Shown piece after piece: positions 24,162-36,436 of a stretch of DNA of 64,000 nucleotides. This DNA comes from Terebella lapidaria. Lineage: Eukaryota > Annelida > Polychaeta > Terebellida > Terebellidae. Location of the stretch: contig OX424558.1 in NCBI GenBank assembly GCA_949152475.1, positions 37,396,651 to 37,460,650 of the forward strand. The letters are read 5' to 3'. The position numbers were made by a program, and so were the translations under genes. Below the pieces are notes generated by a model. It saw only the letters and a list, made by a program, of their open reading frames with translations, was not told the origin of the DNA and ran no database searches. Every line of letters starts with the position of its first letter. Positions within the stretch are counted from its first letter, which is position 1.

Positions 24162-24886
24162 CAAAGTTCAGAGGCTTTGAGGCAAGGTCGCTACAGGATT
24201 GACCCATTGTTCAGGAAAGATCGATGCCTTGCTACAAGTACTCGATAAGACTTGGACTTTGTGTAGTGTGTTTACATGGCTTTGAACATGGATCTCACAT
24301 TTTAGCAAGATACAAAATAACGTTTTGCAAATGTCTGTTAATATTGTTTGTTTAAAAAATGTTTTTTGTGTGTGCGACATGTTTTGCAAAAGTGTGCAAT
24401 GCAATGATCCATTCACAGTACTGCATATGGCGCCGATGATTCTAGTTGCATCACATAAAATGGTTTTCCTGATAAAATCCTTCCATTTTTGTACCGAAAA
24501 ATGGATGTCTTTATGATTCCATGCTGAAAGTTAGTGCCTCCCTTTCATTGCAGCCGATTGATCATATCGCTTCAAAGGTAGAACTTGAGTTGTACCACCC
24601 TCGAGATTGTGACGTTATCGCAGTCAAAGGGTGCTAGCAGACGTAAAAACTGATTGGCCATTCAAATCGTACAAATAAAATGCACAAAAAATGGCAAGGG
24701 GCATGTCTTATCAGACTCAGTGTGGATATGAGTGCGGGATTGGTGATTGTCGATTAGTATTGTTTTTGTTGCTATGATTGGCAATTGATCATCTTGATAT
24801 TACGAGTATTAGCGATTGCGGCCATTCTGGTTTTCGATTTCTTTATTTGCAAAACTTGATGATGTCCCAGTATTATCATGTATATA

Positions 24887-25316
24887 TCGACTGTTGCACG
24901 GAACAAGGGCGCAAAGGTAGATACGCCCTTTTTCCGGGAAAAAATTTCGATCAATATTTTGATGAATTTTTGTACACATTACAAACATTTGTTTGATTGC
25001 ATTCAAAGAGGATTGGTTACCATAAATTAATAACTTGATAGAAATTCTTTAATCTTCAACCTGCATGTTGATATCACTGATAGTAACTTTTAGCCTAATA
25101 AGGGCGTATCTCAAAATGTGAACAGTGGTATTCAGTATTTTTATTGGAAAAAATAATTCCTTTTTATTTTTAAAAGTAAGTTAAACCTCCCTCTATTTAT
25201 TGCAATAACTTTTGTTAATATAATATTTGTACAGAAGAAGAAGAATATGTTTCAAACAAATTTGCACATCATAAGGGCGTATGTACACTCACGCCCCTAT
25301 TCTGTGCAACAGTCGA
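24887..25316. mobile_element. 430 bp inverted-repeat element
   Basis: The left CGACTGTTGCACGGAACAAG pairs with the right end read in reverse complement, CGACTGTTGCACAGAATAGG, followed by GGGCG in both. TA lies just outside each end. The element carries internal GGGCGTAT words and no long ORF. It is probably a nonautonomous DNA transposon; the exact outer borders are uncertain by a few bases. Confidence 0.6.
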
Positions 25317-25559
25317 TATGATCGATATATATTGACAATTGTTAGTCTATCTCTGATTTTATTCACACAGACAAATTACATGTTATGTTGCCAATTTTTT
25401 CTTGCAAGAAAATAATACGCATGTAGTTTTCTGGACACAATACATCTATTCTCGCGGTCAACAATGTACTAGCAGTAACAATGTCGACTAAGCCAGCTAA
25501 GACACCAGCTATTTGATTGCGATAAACGTAATGAGTAGTATTCCTTTTACGTCTTCCAG

Positions 25560-25714
25560 AAACTTCAGAACGAGGTTGACCAGTGGGACAAACGTGTGAA
25601 GGACCTGAATCAGATGGTACAGAAACTCACCGCGGAGTACAGCACGGACGATACGACCAAACTCAAGCTGAACATCGACAGGATTAACAGTAGATGGAAC
25701 AGCCTGCAAACCAG
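25560..25714 (+). CDS. dmd: dystrophin exon 54 equivalent
   Basis: This 155 nt exon equals human exon 54 in length, starts in phase 0 and ends with two bases of an arginine codon (AG then gtcagt). STDDTTKLKLNIDRINSRW aligns with human SADDTRKVHMITENINASW position by position, the best-conserved stretch in the window. It codes for the second part of R21. The acceptor is TTTTACGTCTTCCAG. Confidence 0.95.
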
Positions 25715-28700
25715 GTCAGTTAGCAGGGGGAGGGCATCCAAGTGATGTAATAGTCAAGTTGTCTTTGGTCTGGTAAATGTCAGAATATGATTTGCAATGA
25801 TGAATTTGTTTCGGTATTGAATATTGGAAATTTTCATGGAAATATTGTTATGGCCATATATTTTGAATTGCAAATTGACAAGAAAAAGAATATATTATCC
25901 GTAATATTTTTTGATGTATGTAAATCCGATTTGGTTCGTTCTGCTAATCAACATCGAGCCAATTCCTCTTAGTTTGCAAGTAAAATTTTGTGATGATACT
26001 AGGAATGTAATTACAGAAATTGATGGCGGTAAAACACAATGACTTTATGAAGCAAATTCTCCATATGAAATTTCGCTGTCAGACATAAAATGTTCAACAA
26101 ACTTCTGGGTTGTAGATGGAATTTCATTATCAAACATGGAACCTTTTCATTAAATTCTGGGGTGTATCATAAAATCAGCAGAAAATATTGCTACCCATCC
26201 TATCTACATGAATACTAATAGCCGGAGAGTAGAGTGTACTGATGTGGTTGCCTACATGTAGATATGAAGTCGCATTGCATTTTTGTCAAACACGATAATG
26301 TTCTTCTATCTCGTCTCGGAATCAGAAATTATTTGTATGGACAACTGAGCAAATTATTTTGAAAGCAGTTTGCCTGAAGGTGCTTCACTGTGCTTGATAG
26401 GTTTTGTTGAAAGCATTTCATGATAAACGCTCATGTTTATCTCACATCTTCTTGGCTTTACAAACATACAATAATCATGATAATGTGTGAGATGTTTGAA
26501 ATGATACATGTAAATTGTGTTCATTACAAGTACATGCACATGTATCACAACTCCATGTATCTCATGTTATTTCAAATGTTTGGCTCAACATTGTTAACAA
26601 CAGCTTAAAACAGCTACATGCAGAGTTTTAATTCAAGTCCCTCAGATGAGAACGCGCTACAGTTGATGAAGTGCTTTCCATCACTCCGCTGCGTTCATTA
26701 CCGTGCTCCATTCACCCGTTGTTGTCCGCGACAAACGCTATCCCCTCAGCCCAGACGACAAACAATTAAGCCCGACTTGGTAAATTTTAATTTAGCACAA
26801 AGCACCCGCTCTGCCCCCCATACACCATATCATCCACCTAATGTAAGTTTGTCGCGCTCCAAGCTTCTGCTTTCAAAGCGTTGACGGACGGACAGACGAC
26901 AACGGACGGAGATATTCCATGCACAATAGTCGCAACTCGCTAGTGAGTGAGTAAGTGCTGCCGAACAGTAAAAAATTCACGTTCTACGAGAGCCGCGTAA
27001 TCCCTCGGCTTTGCCTCGTCTATTGATCGACTCAATTTCAAATTCCTTCGGTGCCACAAAGGTTCAACCCGGAATCAGAGGATTTCAGTGCGAAAGTCTT
27101 GATCATTGTTTTTGACATTTTGTCGCGGGAAGGAAATCACCGTGTAGTCGGCATCCAATTGGAGTGCAATTGTTTCAAGCAGTCGTTTGCATGTGTAAGA
27201 ACCGAAGTTTCATGGGACGTTTCCTTCGTTGATGGTTTTGCAGTTGAGGATCTTACGTTTTGGATTACGACATTCTGTTTCGGAGTTGGAATAAATTGCT
27301 TCACAGCTTGCGGATAAAGGTTTTTGTTTTTTCACAATTTCTGGATAAACTTGACCATCAATATTAGTCAAGATGGCAATATATTGCTCGAAGGAGATAA
27401 ACTGACAATCTTCATCATTGCATCATTTCTTGGATTTGTTGGATATTCAACTTTACAAGAAATCTGATTCTGATTTTTGAACTAAAATCAGAGATTGCAA
27501 GCTGTAAGCTGATAAAATATAGACAGGTATTTACATGAAACACGGGAATTTTAGATATATCGTTTGTGCTAATCATCCGTTATAGTAAAATCAATGTAAT
27601 GTGCCATTCAACTGGTATATTCAGTACATTTACGAGGCAACTACCAAAGGAGAACTGTGCATGCCATGCCCCAGGCCAGCCCCATGTTATTGCCCAATTA
27701 CCAAAGCAAACTGTTGCTTCAAGGACTTGCAAAGCATGAACCGCAACCTCATAACTGCCCCACTGGAACAAGCTCACCGACACTGTACTTCATGTAAAAG
27801 TACTGGACTTTTCTCCGGTCAACTGTGGCCTATGAGACTACTGTCCCTGCCATTTAACTTGCATTAAGCATGTTAAGGGGTGGCATCCTGTCCATAGATG
27901 GTGTCTTGTTCGTCAAGCGTTCAGTGAAGTAATGCCTCTACTTGTGCTATTGATGAAGCAATCAAGAAATTATCTGTAGAATTACGACAGATGACGAGTT
28001 CATGACTTGGTCTGTCCCTAGAGGCAGCTAGTTGGCAAAGGACTGCACTAATTGGAATGATCCTTGCGTATTTTCGCATCGCACTTCCTCAAGAAGCACC
28101 AACTGTCCATCCAGTCCGTAATTTGGGCGATGCATGTATTTCATACAGCAAGCACACCATCTTTCCATGTCTGGTAATGAGGTTTTCCCTTCTATTCTCT
28201 TTCTACCCCGATAGAAAGAATGTCCGTGTTGTCCTTGGATAGTGTCTTCTCGGAAACAGCAGAAGAATTCCCAATGCGGCAAGGTGAACCATCCTAGGTG
28301 CCCATGATAACTGTTTGTTGAATGTGACTACGCATTACCAACATGGCAGTCCATTATCATGATTATATCCTTATATGATTATTGATGATGAATGGGTTTG
28401 AGTTACATCTGGGGTATTACTCTTTTCTACATCTAATTGCTACAGGTCAAGATTGTTCTATTATACATATGCATATTCATGAGGTATTGTCTGCAATTGC
28501 ATATAACTGATGTTGTATGTTTGTTTTGAGTTCCTCCAAGGTACCATTGGACATGATAGCCTTGAGGCTTATAGTGTTGTCACAGCATACTTCACATGGA
28601 TATATCTAATCTTTCATAAGTCCAAACAGCAGAAAACAATGCATTTTGAGACCTTGAATAAATGTACACTTTGTTCCTCTGTCAAAAAGGAAGTCTTTTA

Positions 28701-28894
28701 TTTTGCGGGGCATGACGACACAATACAGGACATGACGAGACAACGCAAGAGAGGAAGAACACCTGATTACAATATATAATTGTCTCATCGCTCACTATAG
28801 GGCAGTCCAAACACAGACGGCTTGATGGATTTGGGACCTTCGGCGGGGAAATCCTGCTGTCCACTGAGATTTGCAAGCAGTGTGGCCTGAATCT

Positions 28895-28908
28895 CTGCCC
28901 CCTGGTGA
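28895..28908 (-). promoter_or_regulatory. CTCF-like motif, repeat copy 1
   Basis: The minus strand reads TCACCAGGGGGCAG, 13 of 14 core positions. Identical words lie in the other two block copies. Confidence 0.4.
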
Positions 28909-29510
28909 CTGATGTTTGAACTACTCCGTCCCCCCGGGAGATTTGTGTTACGTAATTGGGATGGATCTTCTAATGTTGACTAGTCGCAGTGACCAGGTTC
29001 ATGTTTTGGGACATTCTTTGTATTTCCGTGACTTCGTGTTCCTTGAATTTTCATCAAAATGGTCGGAATAGGATGGTTGCAAGGTCACTGGGTATGAACA
29101 TTGCAAGTACATCTAACCCAGTTTATGTATTGATGATTCCATGTTTCTTCCATGTTCAGGAAATGTACCTCCATGTTGGCTTTATACTACATGATATTGA
29201 ATACGGTCAAGTATTTTGCACCGATACAGTCCATCAAGCGTAAATCATTACTGGTACCGTTCTGCCCAGTGGAACTTCCCTTCCAACTAATTTGATAATT
29301 TGTTGGATCCCACACATGCAAAGTTATAAATTACGTGTAGTACTCGCCTCATTCAAGCCGTGTGTTACGCCATTGCATGCAAGAATGTTTGATGCTTGTT
29401 TTCGCCCGTCACTTGACCTTGGTGCCACTGAAGCGACAGGAAATATAGGGATGTTTTCCCTCCACATGTGGACAATAGATTGTCTACGGTGAAGATGGGT
29501 GCGTGAATCT

Positions 29511-29524
29511 CTGCCCCCTGGTGA
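29511..29524 (-). promoter_or_regulatory. CTCF-like motif, repeat copy 2
   Basis: This is the same 14-mer as the motif at 28895, kept unchanged in a block that has otherwise diverged. Confidence 0.4.
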
Positions 29525-30605
29525 CTGATGGTTGAACTACTCATGTCCCCCGGGAGATTTGTGTTACGTAATTGGGATGGATCTTCCAATGCTTTTGGAC
29601 ATTCTTTGTTTTTCTGTGACTTCATGTTCCTTGAATGTTCATCAAAATGATCAGACCGGGATTGTTGCAAGGTCACTGGGTATAGGCATATTGCAAGTAC
29701 ATCTAATCCTGTTTATGTATTGATGATTCCATGTTTCTTCCATGCTCAGGAAATGTACCTCCATGTTGGCTTTATACTACATGATAGTGAATGCGGTCAA
29801 GTATTTTGCACCGATACAGTCCATCACACTTCAATCTTTACTGGTGCCGTTCTGCCCAGTGGAACTTCCCTTCCAACTAATTTGATAATTTGTTGGATTC
29901 CACACATGAAAAAGTTACAAATTGCGTGTAGTACCTGGCTCATTCAAGCTGCGTGTTACGCCAATTGCATGCAGGAGCGTTTCATGCTTGTTTTAGGCAG
30001 TCGCTTGACCTTGGTGCCACTGAAGCGTCCGGGAAATGCAGGGATGTTTTCCCTCCACTCCGCGGACAATAGATTGTCTAAGGTGAAGTTGGGTGCATTG
30101 GTGCACATTGCTGTGGACAGCTGATTCCAGTTGTTATGTGAATTGAAATGTTCCAGGAAGATAGTTTTGATGTGCAGAAGCGGTGTGTCATTGAAATTGA
30201 AGTTGTCTTCATATCCTTGATGCTGTTACGTTGATTTCTGCTAATTGCGATCTTGAGACAATTGTCCTTTTGACAGTTGAAACAGGCACGAATAATAATG
30301 TGAAACATCGCAATTAAGTTACATGACAAAATAGCAGATATTGTATAGGATATAATCGCAATATCATACGTGTAGCAAGAAATACTGCTCATGATGGCAA
30401 CTTTCTATTATTCTACAAAACCCGCTGAGAATTGTATCTTTGAAGACTGTCTGTGGCCTTCACTACAGAACTGCAGACATTTGTCTCAGAAACTATCGAT
30501 AAAACATCTCACGCTCTCCTGGATGTCTACCCCCGGCTTGTGATTGAACTCCACCATGCAAGGAGATTATGTAATGTGGATGTTACATATTCCAAAACTT
30601 TCTAA

Positions 30606-32945
30606 AAGCAGTACATGTCATGCCCCAGGCCAGCCACATGTTATGGCCTCATTACCAAAGCAAACTGTTGCTTCAAGGACTTGCAAAGCATGAACTGCAA
30701 CCTTATAACTGCCCTGTTGAGACATGTTCACTGATGCTGTAATTCCATGGCTGGTTCTCATGTACGAATACTGGAGTTTTCTCTGGTTAGCTGTGGCCTA
30801 TGAGACTATCTACTGTCCATGCCATTTCACTTGCATTAGGGGTGGCATCCGGTCCATAGATGGTGTCTTGTTCGTCAAAAGTACAGTGAAGTATTGCCAT
30901 TACTTGTGCTGTTAATGAAGCAATCAAGGAATTATCCATAGAATCGCGACAAATGACGAGTTTATGACTTGGTCTCTTCCAAGCGTCAGCTAGTTGGCAA
31001 AGGACTGCACTGAATGGAATGATCCTTGTGGATTCAGCAGCACATTTCCTCAAGACGAGAAGCACCAACTGTCCATCCATGCCCTAATTTGGGCGATGCA
31101 TGTATTTCATACAGCATGCACACCATCTTTCCATGGCTGGTAATGAGGTTTCCCTTTTCTATTCTCTTTCTCTTTGACATGAACCATCGGCTAAAGAACT
31201 CCCATGTTGTCCTTGAGTAGTGTCTTCCAACGGAACAGCAGAAGAACTCCCAATGCAACAAGGTCAACCATCCTAGGTGCCCATGATAACTGTTTGTGGA
31301 ATGTGACCATGCATTACCAACATGGCAGTCCATTATACAGTGTATCTCCTATATGAGAGAGGGGTTTGAGTTGCATTTGGAGTACTCTTTTCTAATTGCT
31401 ATAGGTCAAGATTGTTGATGTGTTCCTGTTATTCTATTATTATGCATATTCATGAGGTATTGTCTGCAATTGCATATAACTGATATTGTAGGTTTGTTTT
31501 GGATTTCTCGAAGGTTCCATTAAACATGATACCCTTGAGCCTTATAGTGTTGTCACAGCATATGTTATTTATAAGTCCCTACAGCTGAGAACAATGCATT
31601 TTGCGACCTTGAATAAACCTACGCTTTGTACCTTCGTCGAACAAGAAGCAATTTTTTTACGGGACATGATGAGACGAAGCAGTCGAGGAAGAACACCTGA
31701 TTGCAATATATAATTGTCTCATCGCTCACTATAGGGCAGTCCAAACACAGACGGCTTGATGGATTTGGGACCTTCGGCGGGGAAATCCTGCTGTCCACTG
31801 AGATTTGCAAGCAGTGTGGCCTGAATCTCTGCCCCCTGGTGACTGATGTTTGAACTACTCCGTCCCCCCGGGAGATTTGTGTTACGTAATTGGGATGGAT
31901 CTTCTAATGTTGACTAGTCGCAGTGACCAGGTTCATGTTTTGGGACATTCTTTGTATTTCCGTGACTTCGTGTTCCTTGAATTTTCATCAAAATGGTCGG
32001 AATAGGATGGTTGCAAGGTCACTGGGTATGAACATTGCAAGTACATCTAACCCAGTTTATGTGTTGATGATTCCATGTTTCTTCCATGTTCAGGAAATGC
32101 ACCTCCATGTTGGCTTTATACTACACGATATTGAATATGGTCAAGTATTTTGCACCGATACAATCCTTCAAACTTCAATCATTACTGGTACTGTTCTGCC
32201 CAGTGGAACTTCCCTTCCAACTAATTTGATAATTTGTTGGATCCCACACATGCAAAGTTACAAATTGCGTGTAGTACTCGCCTCATTCAAGCCGTGTGTT
32301 ACGCCATTGCATGCAAGAATGTTTGATGCTTGTTTTCGCCCGTCACTTGACCTTGGTGCCACTGAAGCGAGGGGAAATGCAGGAATGTTTTCTCTCCACT
32401 CCGCGGACAATAGATTGTCTACAGTGAAGTTGGGTGCATTGGTGCACATTGCTGTGGACAGCTGATTCCAGTTGTAATGTGAATTGAAATGTTGCGCAAG
32501 TTCCAGGAAGATAGTGGTGATGTGTGGAGGTGGTTATGTCGTTTAAAAACTAAAGTTGTTTTCATGACCTTGATGCTGTTGACTTAATTTCTGCTAATTG
32601 CGCTCTTGCGAAAATTGTTCTTTTGACAGTGAAAACATGCACGAATAATGTGAAATGAAGCAATTAAGTCACATAACAAAAAAACAGATATTGAATAGGA
32701 TATAATAATCATACATGTGGGAAGAAATACTGCTCATGATGGCAATTTTCCATTATTCTTCAAAATCCGCTGAGAATTGTATCTTTGAAGACTGTCTGTG
32801 GCTTTCACGACAAAATTGCAGACATTTGTCTCGTTTACTATCGATAAAACATCTCACGCTCTCCTGAATATCTATCCTTCCTTGTGATTAAACTCCACCA
32901 TGCAAGGAGATGATGTCATGGGGATGTTACATACCTCAAAATCTC
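30606..32945. repeat. tandem duplication, unit 2 (about 2.3 kb)
   Basis: This repeats unit 1 head to tail. It starts at the CATGCCCCAGGCCAGCC word near 30619 and ends at GATGTTACATACC near 32925. It holds a 180-codon plus-strand open frame (31923-32465) whose reading frame is shared, but broken by stops, in unit 1; its product is not recognised. The high similarity of the central block (about 28.8-29.4 kb against 31.75-32.4 kb) suggests recent duplication or gene conversion. Confidence 0.85.
31829..31842 (-). promoter_or_regulatory. CTCF-like motif, repeat copy 3
   Basis: This is the same 14-mer as at 28895 and 29511. Confidence 0.4.
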
Positions 32946-33899
32946 TCAAGTTTGCAATTTCGTCGTAGTTTCAAATTTGTTCAACTTGAGTTTTTTGCCG
33001 ACAACTCAAGTTCTCCACCAAATATTATGATTACATTGCAACAGTGATACTGCTATTTCAGTAATTGTCTTGTTCCCATGAGGTATGAAGCATTGTCTTA
33101 AATTTTTCTAAACTTATTTCTCATCGATTACATTGGAGAATAAATGGATTTTGAAAAAAAAAATTGTTGAGAACTTTTCAGTATAATCCTGATGGATTAA
33201 ATATACATGTAAAACGAAATGATTTGGATCATTTGAAATTTTCTACAACACACAGAATTTCATATTTATAACCTATGTGCCCTTGAATTGTACTGAAACC
33301 TGCAGTCAGGCTGTCTACTAGATCCGCTTCCTTTTATGTACCACACGGGTTCTACACTAATCAGGTCTGGTTTCAGTTGGCAGAAGTCGAGCTGGTGTGC
33401 AACTGGACGCTGGCTGGTGTATAACATTTCTGGCCAGCACGACAATAGTTCTAGCGTCCGTAGAAATCTCCCGCCAAGGTTCATGGATAGACAGGAATAA
33501 CAGCAATCCAGATCATATTTGTCACAATGAAACAATGTTTAAAGAAAAACACTTTGTCACATGATATGAACACAATTTTTTGCAGGATTTTTATGTTTAT
33601 GGAATTCCAACACCCACTTCACGGGGTCACTGGTCTCTCCCTGACGAGACAAGGGCATTATATATTTGGAACAATCCAACACTGTCATACAAGATGGATA
33701 TAATTAGCGATTACCTTTTCCTACATGACTGAAATGTCAATGACACCTTCAAATTATTACCTGCATGTGCACACATAGAACCCACATAAAATAACAACCC
33801 ACAATATCCTACTTTCAGATATATAGGATACATCCATAGTGTCTCAAACGAAGTTTTAATTGCGGTGCTTTGAAACTTGTTATCGTTTGTTCTCCACAG

Positions 33900-34080
33900 A
33901 CTGACACAGCGGAATAAAAACATCCAGAACACGTTGAACGCGATCTACCGCTTCGACTCGGACCTGAAGGACTACTTCCTGTGGCTGACGAAAGTTGACC
34001 TCGTGCTGCAGCGGCATGACGAGATGACGGCCCAGTGCAAACCCGGCGACGACATGGGCGAGGTCACCAAGGCTTTCAAG
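33900..34080 (+). CDS. dmd: dystrophin exon 55 equivalent
   Basis: A 181 nt exon supplies the last base of an arginine codon (AG plus A) and 60 codons, ending in phase 0; human exon 55 is 190 nt with the same phases. DLKDYFLWLTKVD aligns with human DLEKFLAWLTEAE, the helix A of R22. The final codons (VTKAFK) and the donor (AAG then gtcagt) start a third minisatellite of about 51 bp units. The frame stays open through that array to 34512, so retaining this intron would add about 144 low-complexity residues before a stop. The true donor is taken as the first one, where similarity to dystrophin ends. Confidence 0.92.
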
Positions 34081-34520
34081 GTCAGTCATGGGGGACACAA
34101 CACAGGGAGGTTACTAGGGCCTTCAAGGTCAGTTAGAGGGGGGGGGGGGGTCACACCACACAGGGGGAGGTCACAAAGGTCTTCAAGGTCAGTCAGGGGG
34201 GTCACACCACACGGGGCGAGGTCACCAAGGCCTTCAAGGTCAGTTAGGGGGGTCACACCACAAAGGGCGACGTCACCAAGGCCTTCAAGGTCACTTGGGG
34301 GTCACGATACATGGGGTAACGTCATCAAGGCTTTCAAGGTCAGTCAGGGAGGTCACAACATGCAGGGGGAGTCAGCCAGGGGTGTCATACCACACTGGGG
34401 ATTACCAAGGCCTTCAGTCAGTGAGGGTCTCACTACACAGGGGGAGTTCACCATGGCCTCCAATTTCATTCAGGGAGGCACACAACACGGGAGAAAGTTA
34501 CCAAGACCTTAGTCAGTCAG
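34061..34520 (+). repeat. about 51 bp minisatellite seeded by the exon 55 donor
   Basis: Copies beginning aggtcaccaaggctttcaag or close variants start at 34061, 34108, 34168, 34219, 34270 and 34319 (steps of 47, 60, 51, 51 and 49 bp). Decayed copies follow to about 34520. The first copy is the end of exon 55 with its donor gtcagt, and most later copies keep TTCAAGGTCAGT. A 13-G run lies in the second copy (34138-34150). The unit length of 51 bp keeps one reading frame open. Confidence 0.93.
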
Positions 34521-36422
34521 AGGGGAGGGGGGCAGAAGGGTGGGGGGTGGGGGTTGTTATGGGGAGGGTCACATGACACAAGGGAGATCATCAAGGCTTT
34601 CGAAGTCATTCAAGTTCATTCGGTCATACCATACATGGCAAAGTAAGCAAGGAGCTGGTGGAATTAACACAAGACTTAGTCATTGGTCAATGAAAATTCC
34701 AAATTGAGTTATATGAATATGTTGAATAAAGAAAGTAATCTTGAATGCAGTGCACATAAAAGACATTGCACTTGGTAACCTTGAACTCAAGGAACCATCC
34801 TTGCGATAGCTGACCATCAACAAAGTTCACTGAAGCATGTAAACGTAATGTATTGATGACGATATACTGGGTCCATTTAGGGTAATCCTAGTGCAGACAC
34901 ATGTAGTCGGACATTGAAGAGACTGCCGATTGCTTCAATACATGTACTAGATTTGGGGTGGATGAGTGCGAATGTGTTGAGGAAAGTGGTTTGACCAGGA
35001 AGAGTTTAATGGAATCAGTTTTAAAAAAGAGGCATGTGAAAAAGTTGCAATATGTGAACAGACCTTGATGTATGAATAATAATGAGACATATGTTCAAGC
35101 AGAAATGATCTTATCTGAATTCTGCATATACAATATGACATGTTATCCATTTAGTAATATCCTTGCATTTTCTCATCCGTAAATTTATAGTCGTTCAAAG
35201 CCACTGTGAAGACGTTACAATCACTTAGGCTCAAGTGTAATTCGCGAGGAATTGCGGAATACCCAGTGCGGTATTTCCCGGTGACAGGAATGATGTTTTA
35301 TGACGGGAATCGTCTGATTTATGAGACGTTTGTCACAAGTAGCGGTATTATAGCATGATGCTTGCCACAGGTGGCCCATACATTATTCTGCGTTCTGTTC
35401 CGTGCGTGGAGGCTTCTGCGTATTGCCGTCTTATTATGGTTTGTAAGATGTGCGAGGAAAAAATGCCATATCCATCGTTCAGAAATTGTATTTCTTTTCA
35501 CATCCCTTATATCCATGATGAAGAATATTATGTCCTGTCTGAGTGGGTTTTTTTATTGCAACACATTGGGGAAAATATTTTTTGACACAGGTGTTGATAT
35601 ATTATATTGTGAAAAGATTCTCACTGCAATGATAATTCAAGGACAATGCAAAGTAGGTTGTTAAAACTGCCATCTAAAAAAATCGTGAAGATTATTTTTG
35701 TGATATTTAGTGTCTACCACTCGGGCAGTTTAGAGGATGAAAAAAAAATTCTTTTGTAATTTAGCTAAAAAAAAAAAGGGAACAGGTGAAAGCAAATAGC
35801 TATTGTGTCTCAGCAATTGTGATTTGCAATTCTATGATTCGATGTTGCCAATGTCTGCACCTGTCAATGATAACATGAAAAACAAGACGTTGCTGGCCAG
35901 AAAAAGCTACGCTTGTCCTTGAAATACAATACCCATGATCTTGATGATATCAGTGTAGTTTTTTTTTTTCCGTAATCACGACAAATGAAAACTTTTTGAT
36001 CCTCTTACAAGAATCACCGTGATCTTGTTCTTTTCTAGACACCCGCCGAGATTTAATTAGTATTTTCTTTCTTCGAAAAAGAAGCTATTCTTTAACACAA
36101 ATGCGTTCTTTTCCCCTGTAACTAATATCATATCTGGGGATTTGTATGGTGTCATGGCGTTTGTTGTATGCATGACTATCCATGCCATTAGTATCCAGTA
36201 TGGAAAGGCTGAAAGTACATGGTGAGAAATGAAAATACATCTTGTACATATGATATCTCATATAAACAAGATGTAATTTTTTCCCCATGTCCTTTTAGGG
36301 CTTCCATAATCTTGCTAAATATATAAAACAGAAATGTGTGAGAGACATTCACATGGATGGAGGGCTTCTGATCATAATGTACCAGGTGAATAGAATGGAG
36401 TATTCGTTAGTTTCCTGTTCAC

Positions 36423-36436
36423 TCACCAGGTGGCAA
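36423..36436 (+). promoter_or_regulatory. CTCF-like motif (weaker)
   Basis: TCACCAGGTGGCAA matches 12 of 14 core positions of CCASYAGRKGGCRS. Confidence 0.3.

Larger units (their letters stand above)
18783..25559 (+). other. intron 53 equivalent (6.8 kb)
   Basis: AT-rich intron with a GC-richer, CpG-containing patch around 20.9-21.7 kb, a 12-C run at 20858, an 18-G run at 23336, a CTCF-like motif at 24148 and an inverted-repeat element at about 24887-25316. Many pyrimidine-rich words occur at 20.5-20.9 kb. I see no first exon with a phase 0 donor here, and no RNA gene. Confidence 0.85.
28882..30115. repeat. internal direct duplication inside unit 1 (two blocks of about 0.6 kb)
   Basis: Both blocks start GAATCTCTGCCCCCTGGTGA and then run through the same landmarks: GGGAGATTTGTGTTACGTAA, GGAAATGTACCTCCATGTTG and GTGGAACTTCCCTTCCAACT. 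Unit 2 has this block once, from about 31822. The second block diverges from the first by scattered substitutions and a short deletion near the start. Confidence 0.9.
27650..30605. repeat. tandem duplication, unit 1 (about 2.95 kb)
   Basis: Sequence from the CATGCCCCAGGCCAGCC word near 27665 to the CAAGGAGAT...GATGTTACATA end near 30590 is repeated in the same order as unit 2. It is longer than unit 2 because it carries an extra direct copy of an internal block of about 625 bp (28882-29500 and 29506-30115). It is not a recognised transposon family: no terminal inverted repeat, reverse transcriptase or transposase motif was found. Confidence 0.85.
25715..33899 (+). other. intron 54 equivalent (8.2 kb)
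   Basis: Most of the intron (about 27.6-32.95 kb) is a direct tandem duplication described separately. The 25.7-27.6 kb part is AT-rich with a CpG-containing patch at about 26.88-27.06 kb (repeated ACGGACGGAC words). The 32.95-33.9 kb part is AT-rich and shows nothing beyond the acceptor of exon 55. Confidence 0.85.

Noticed and set aside
28000..32500. The intron 54 duplication considered as a Harbinger-type or other DNA transposon
   Set aside because: No terminal inverted repeats, target duplication, or catalytic DDE pattern could be found on either strand, so it is reported only as a duplication.
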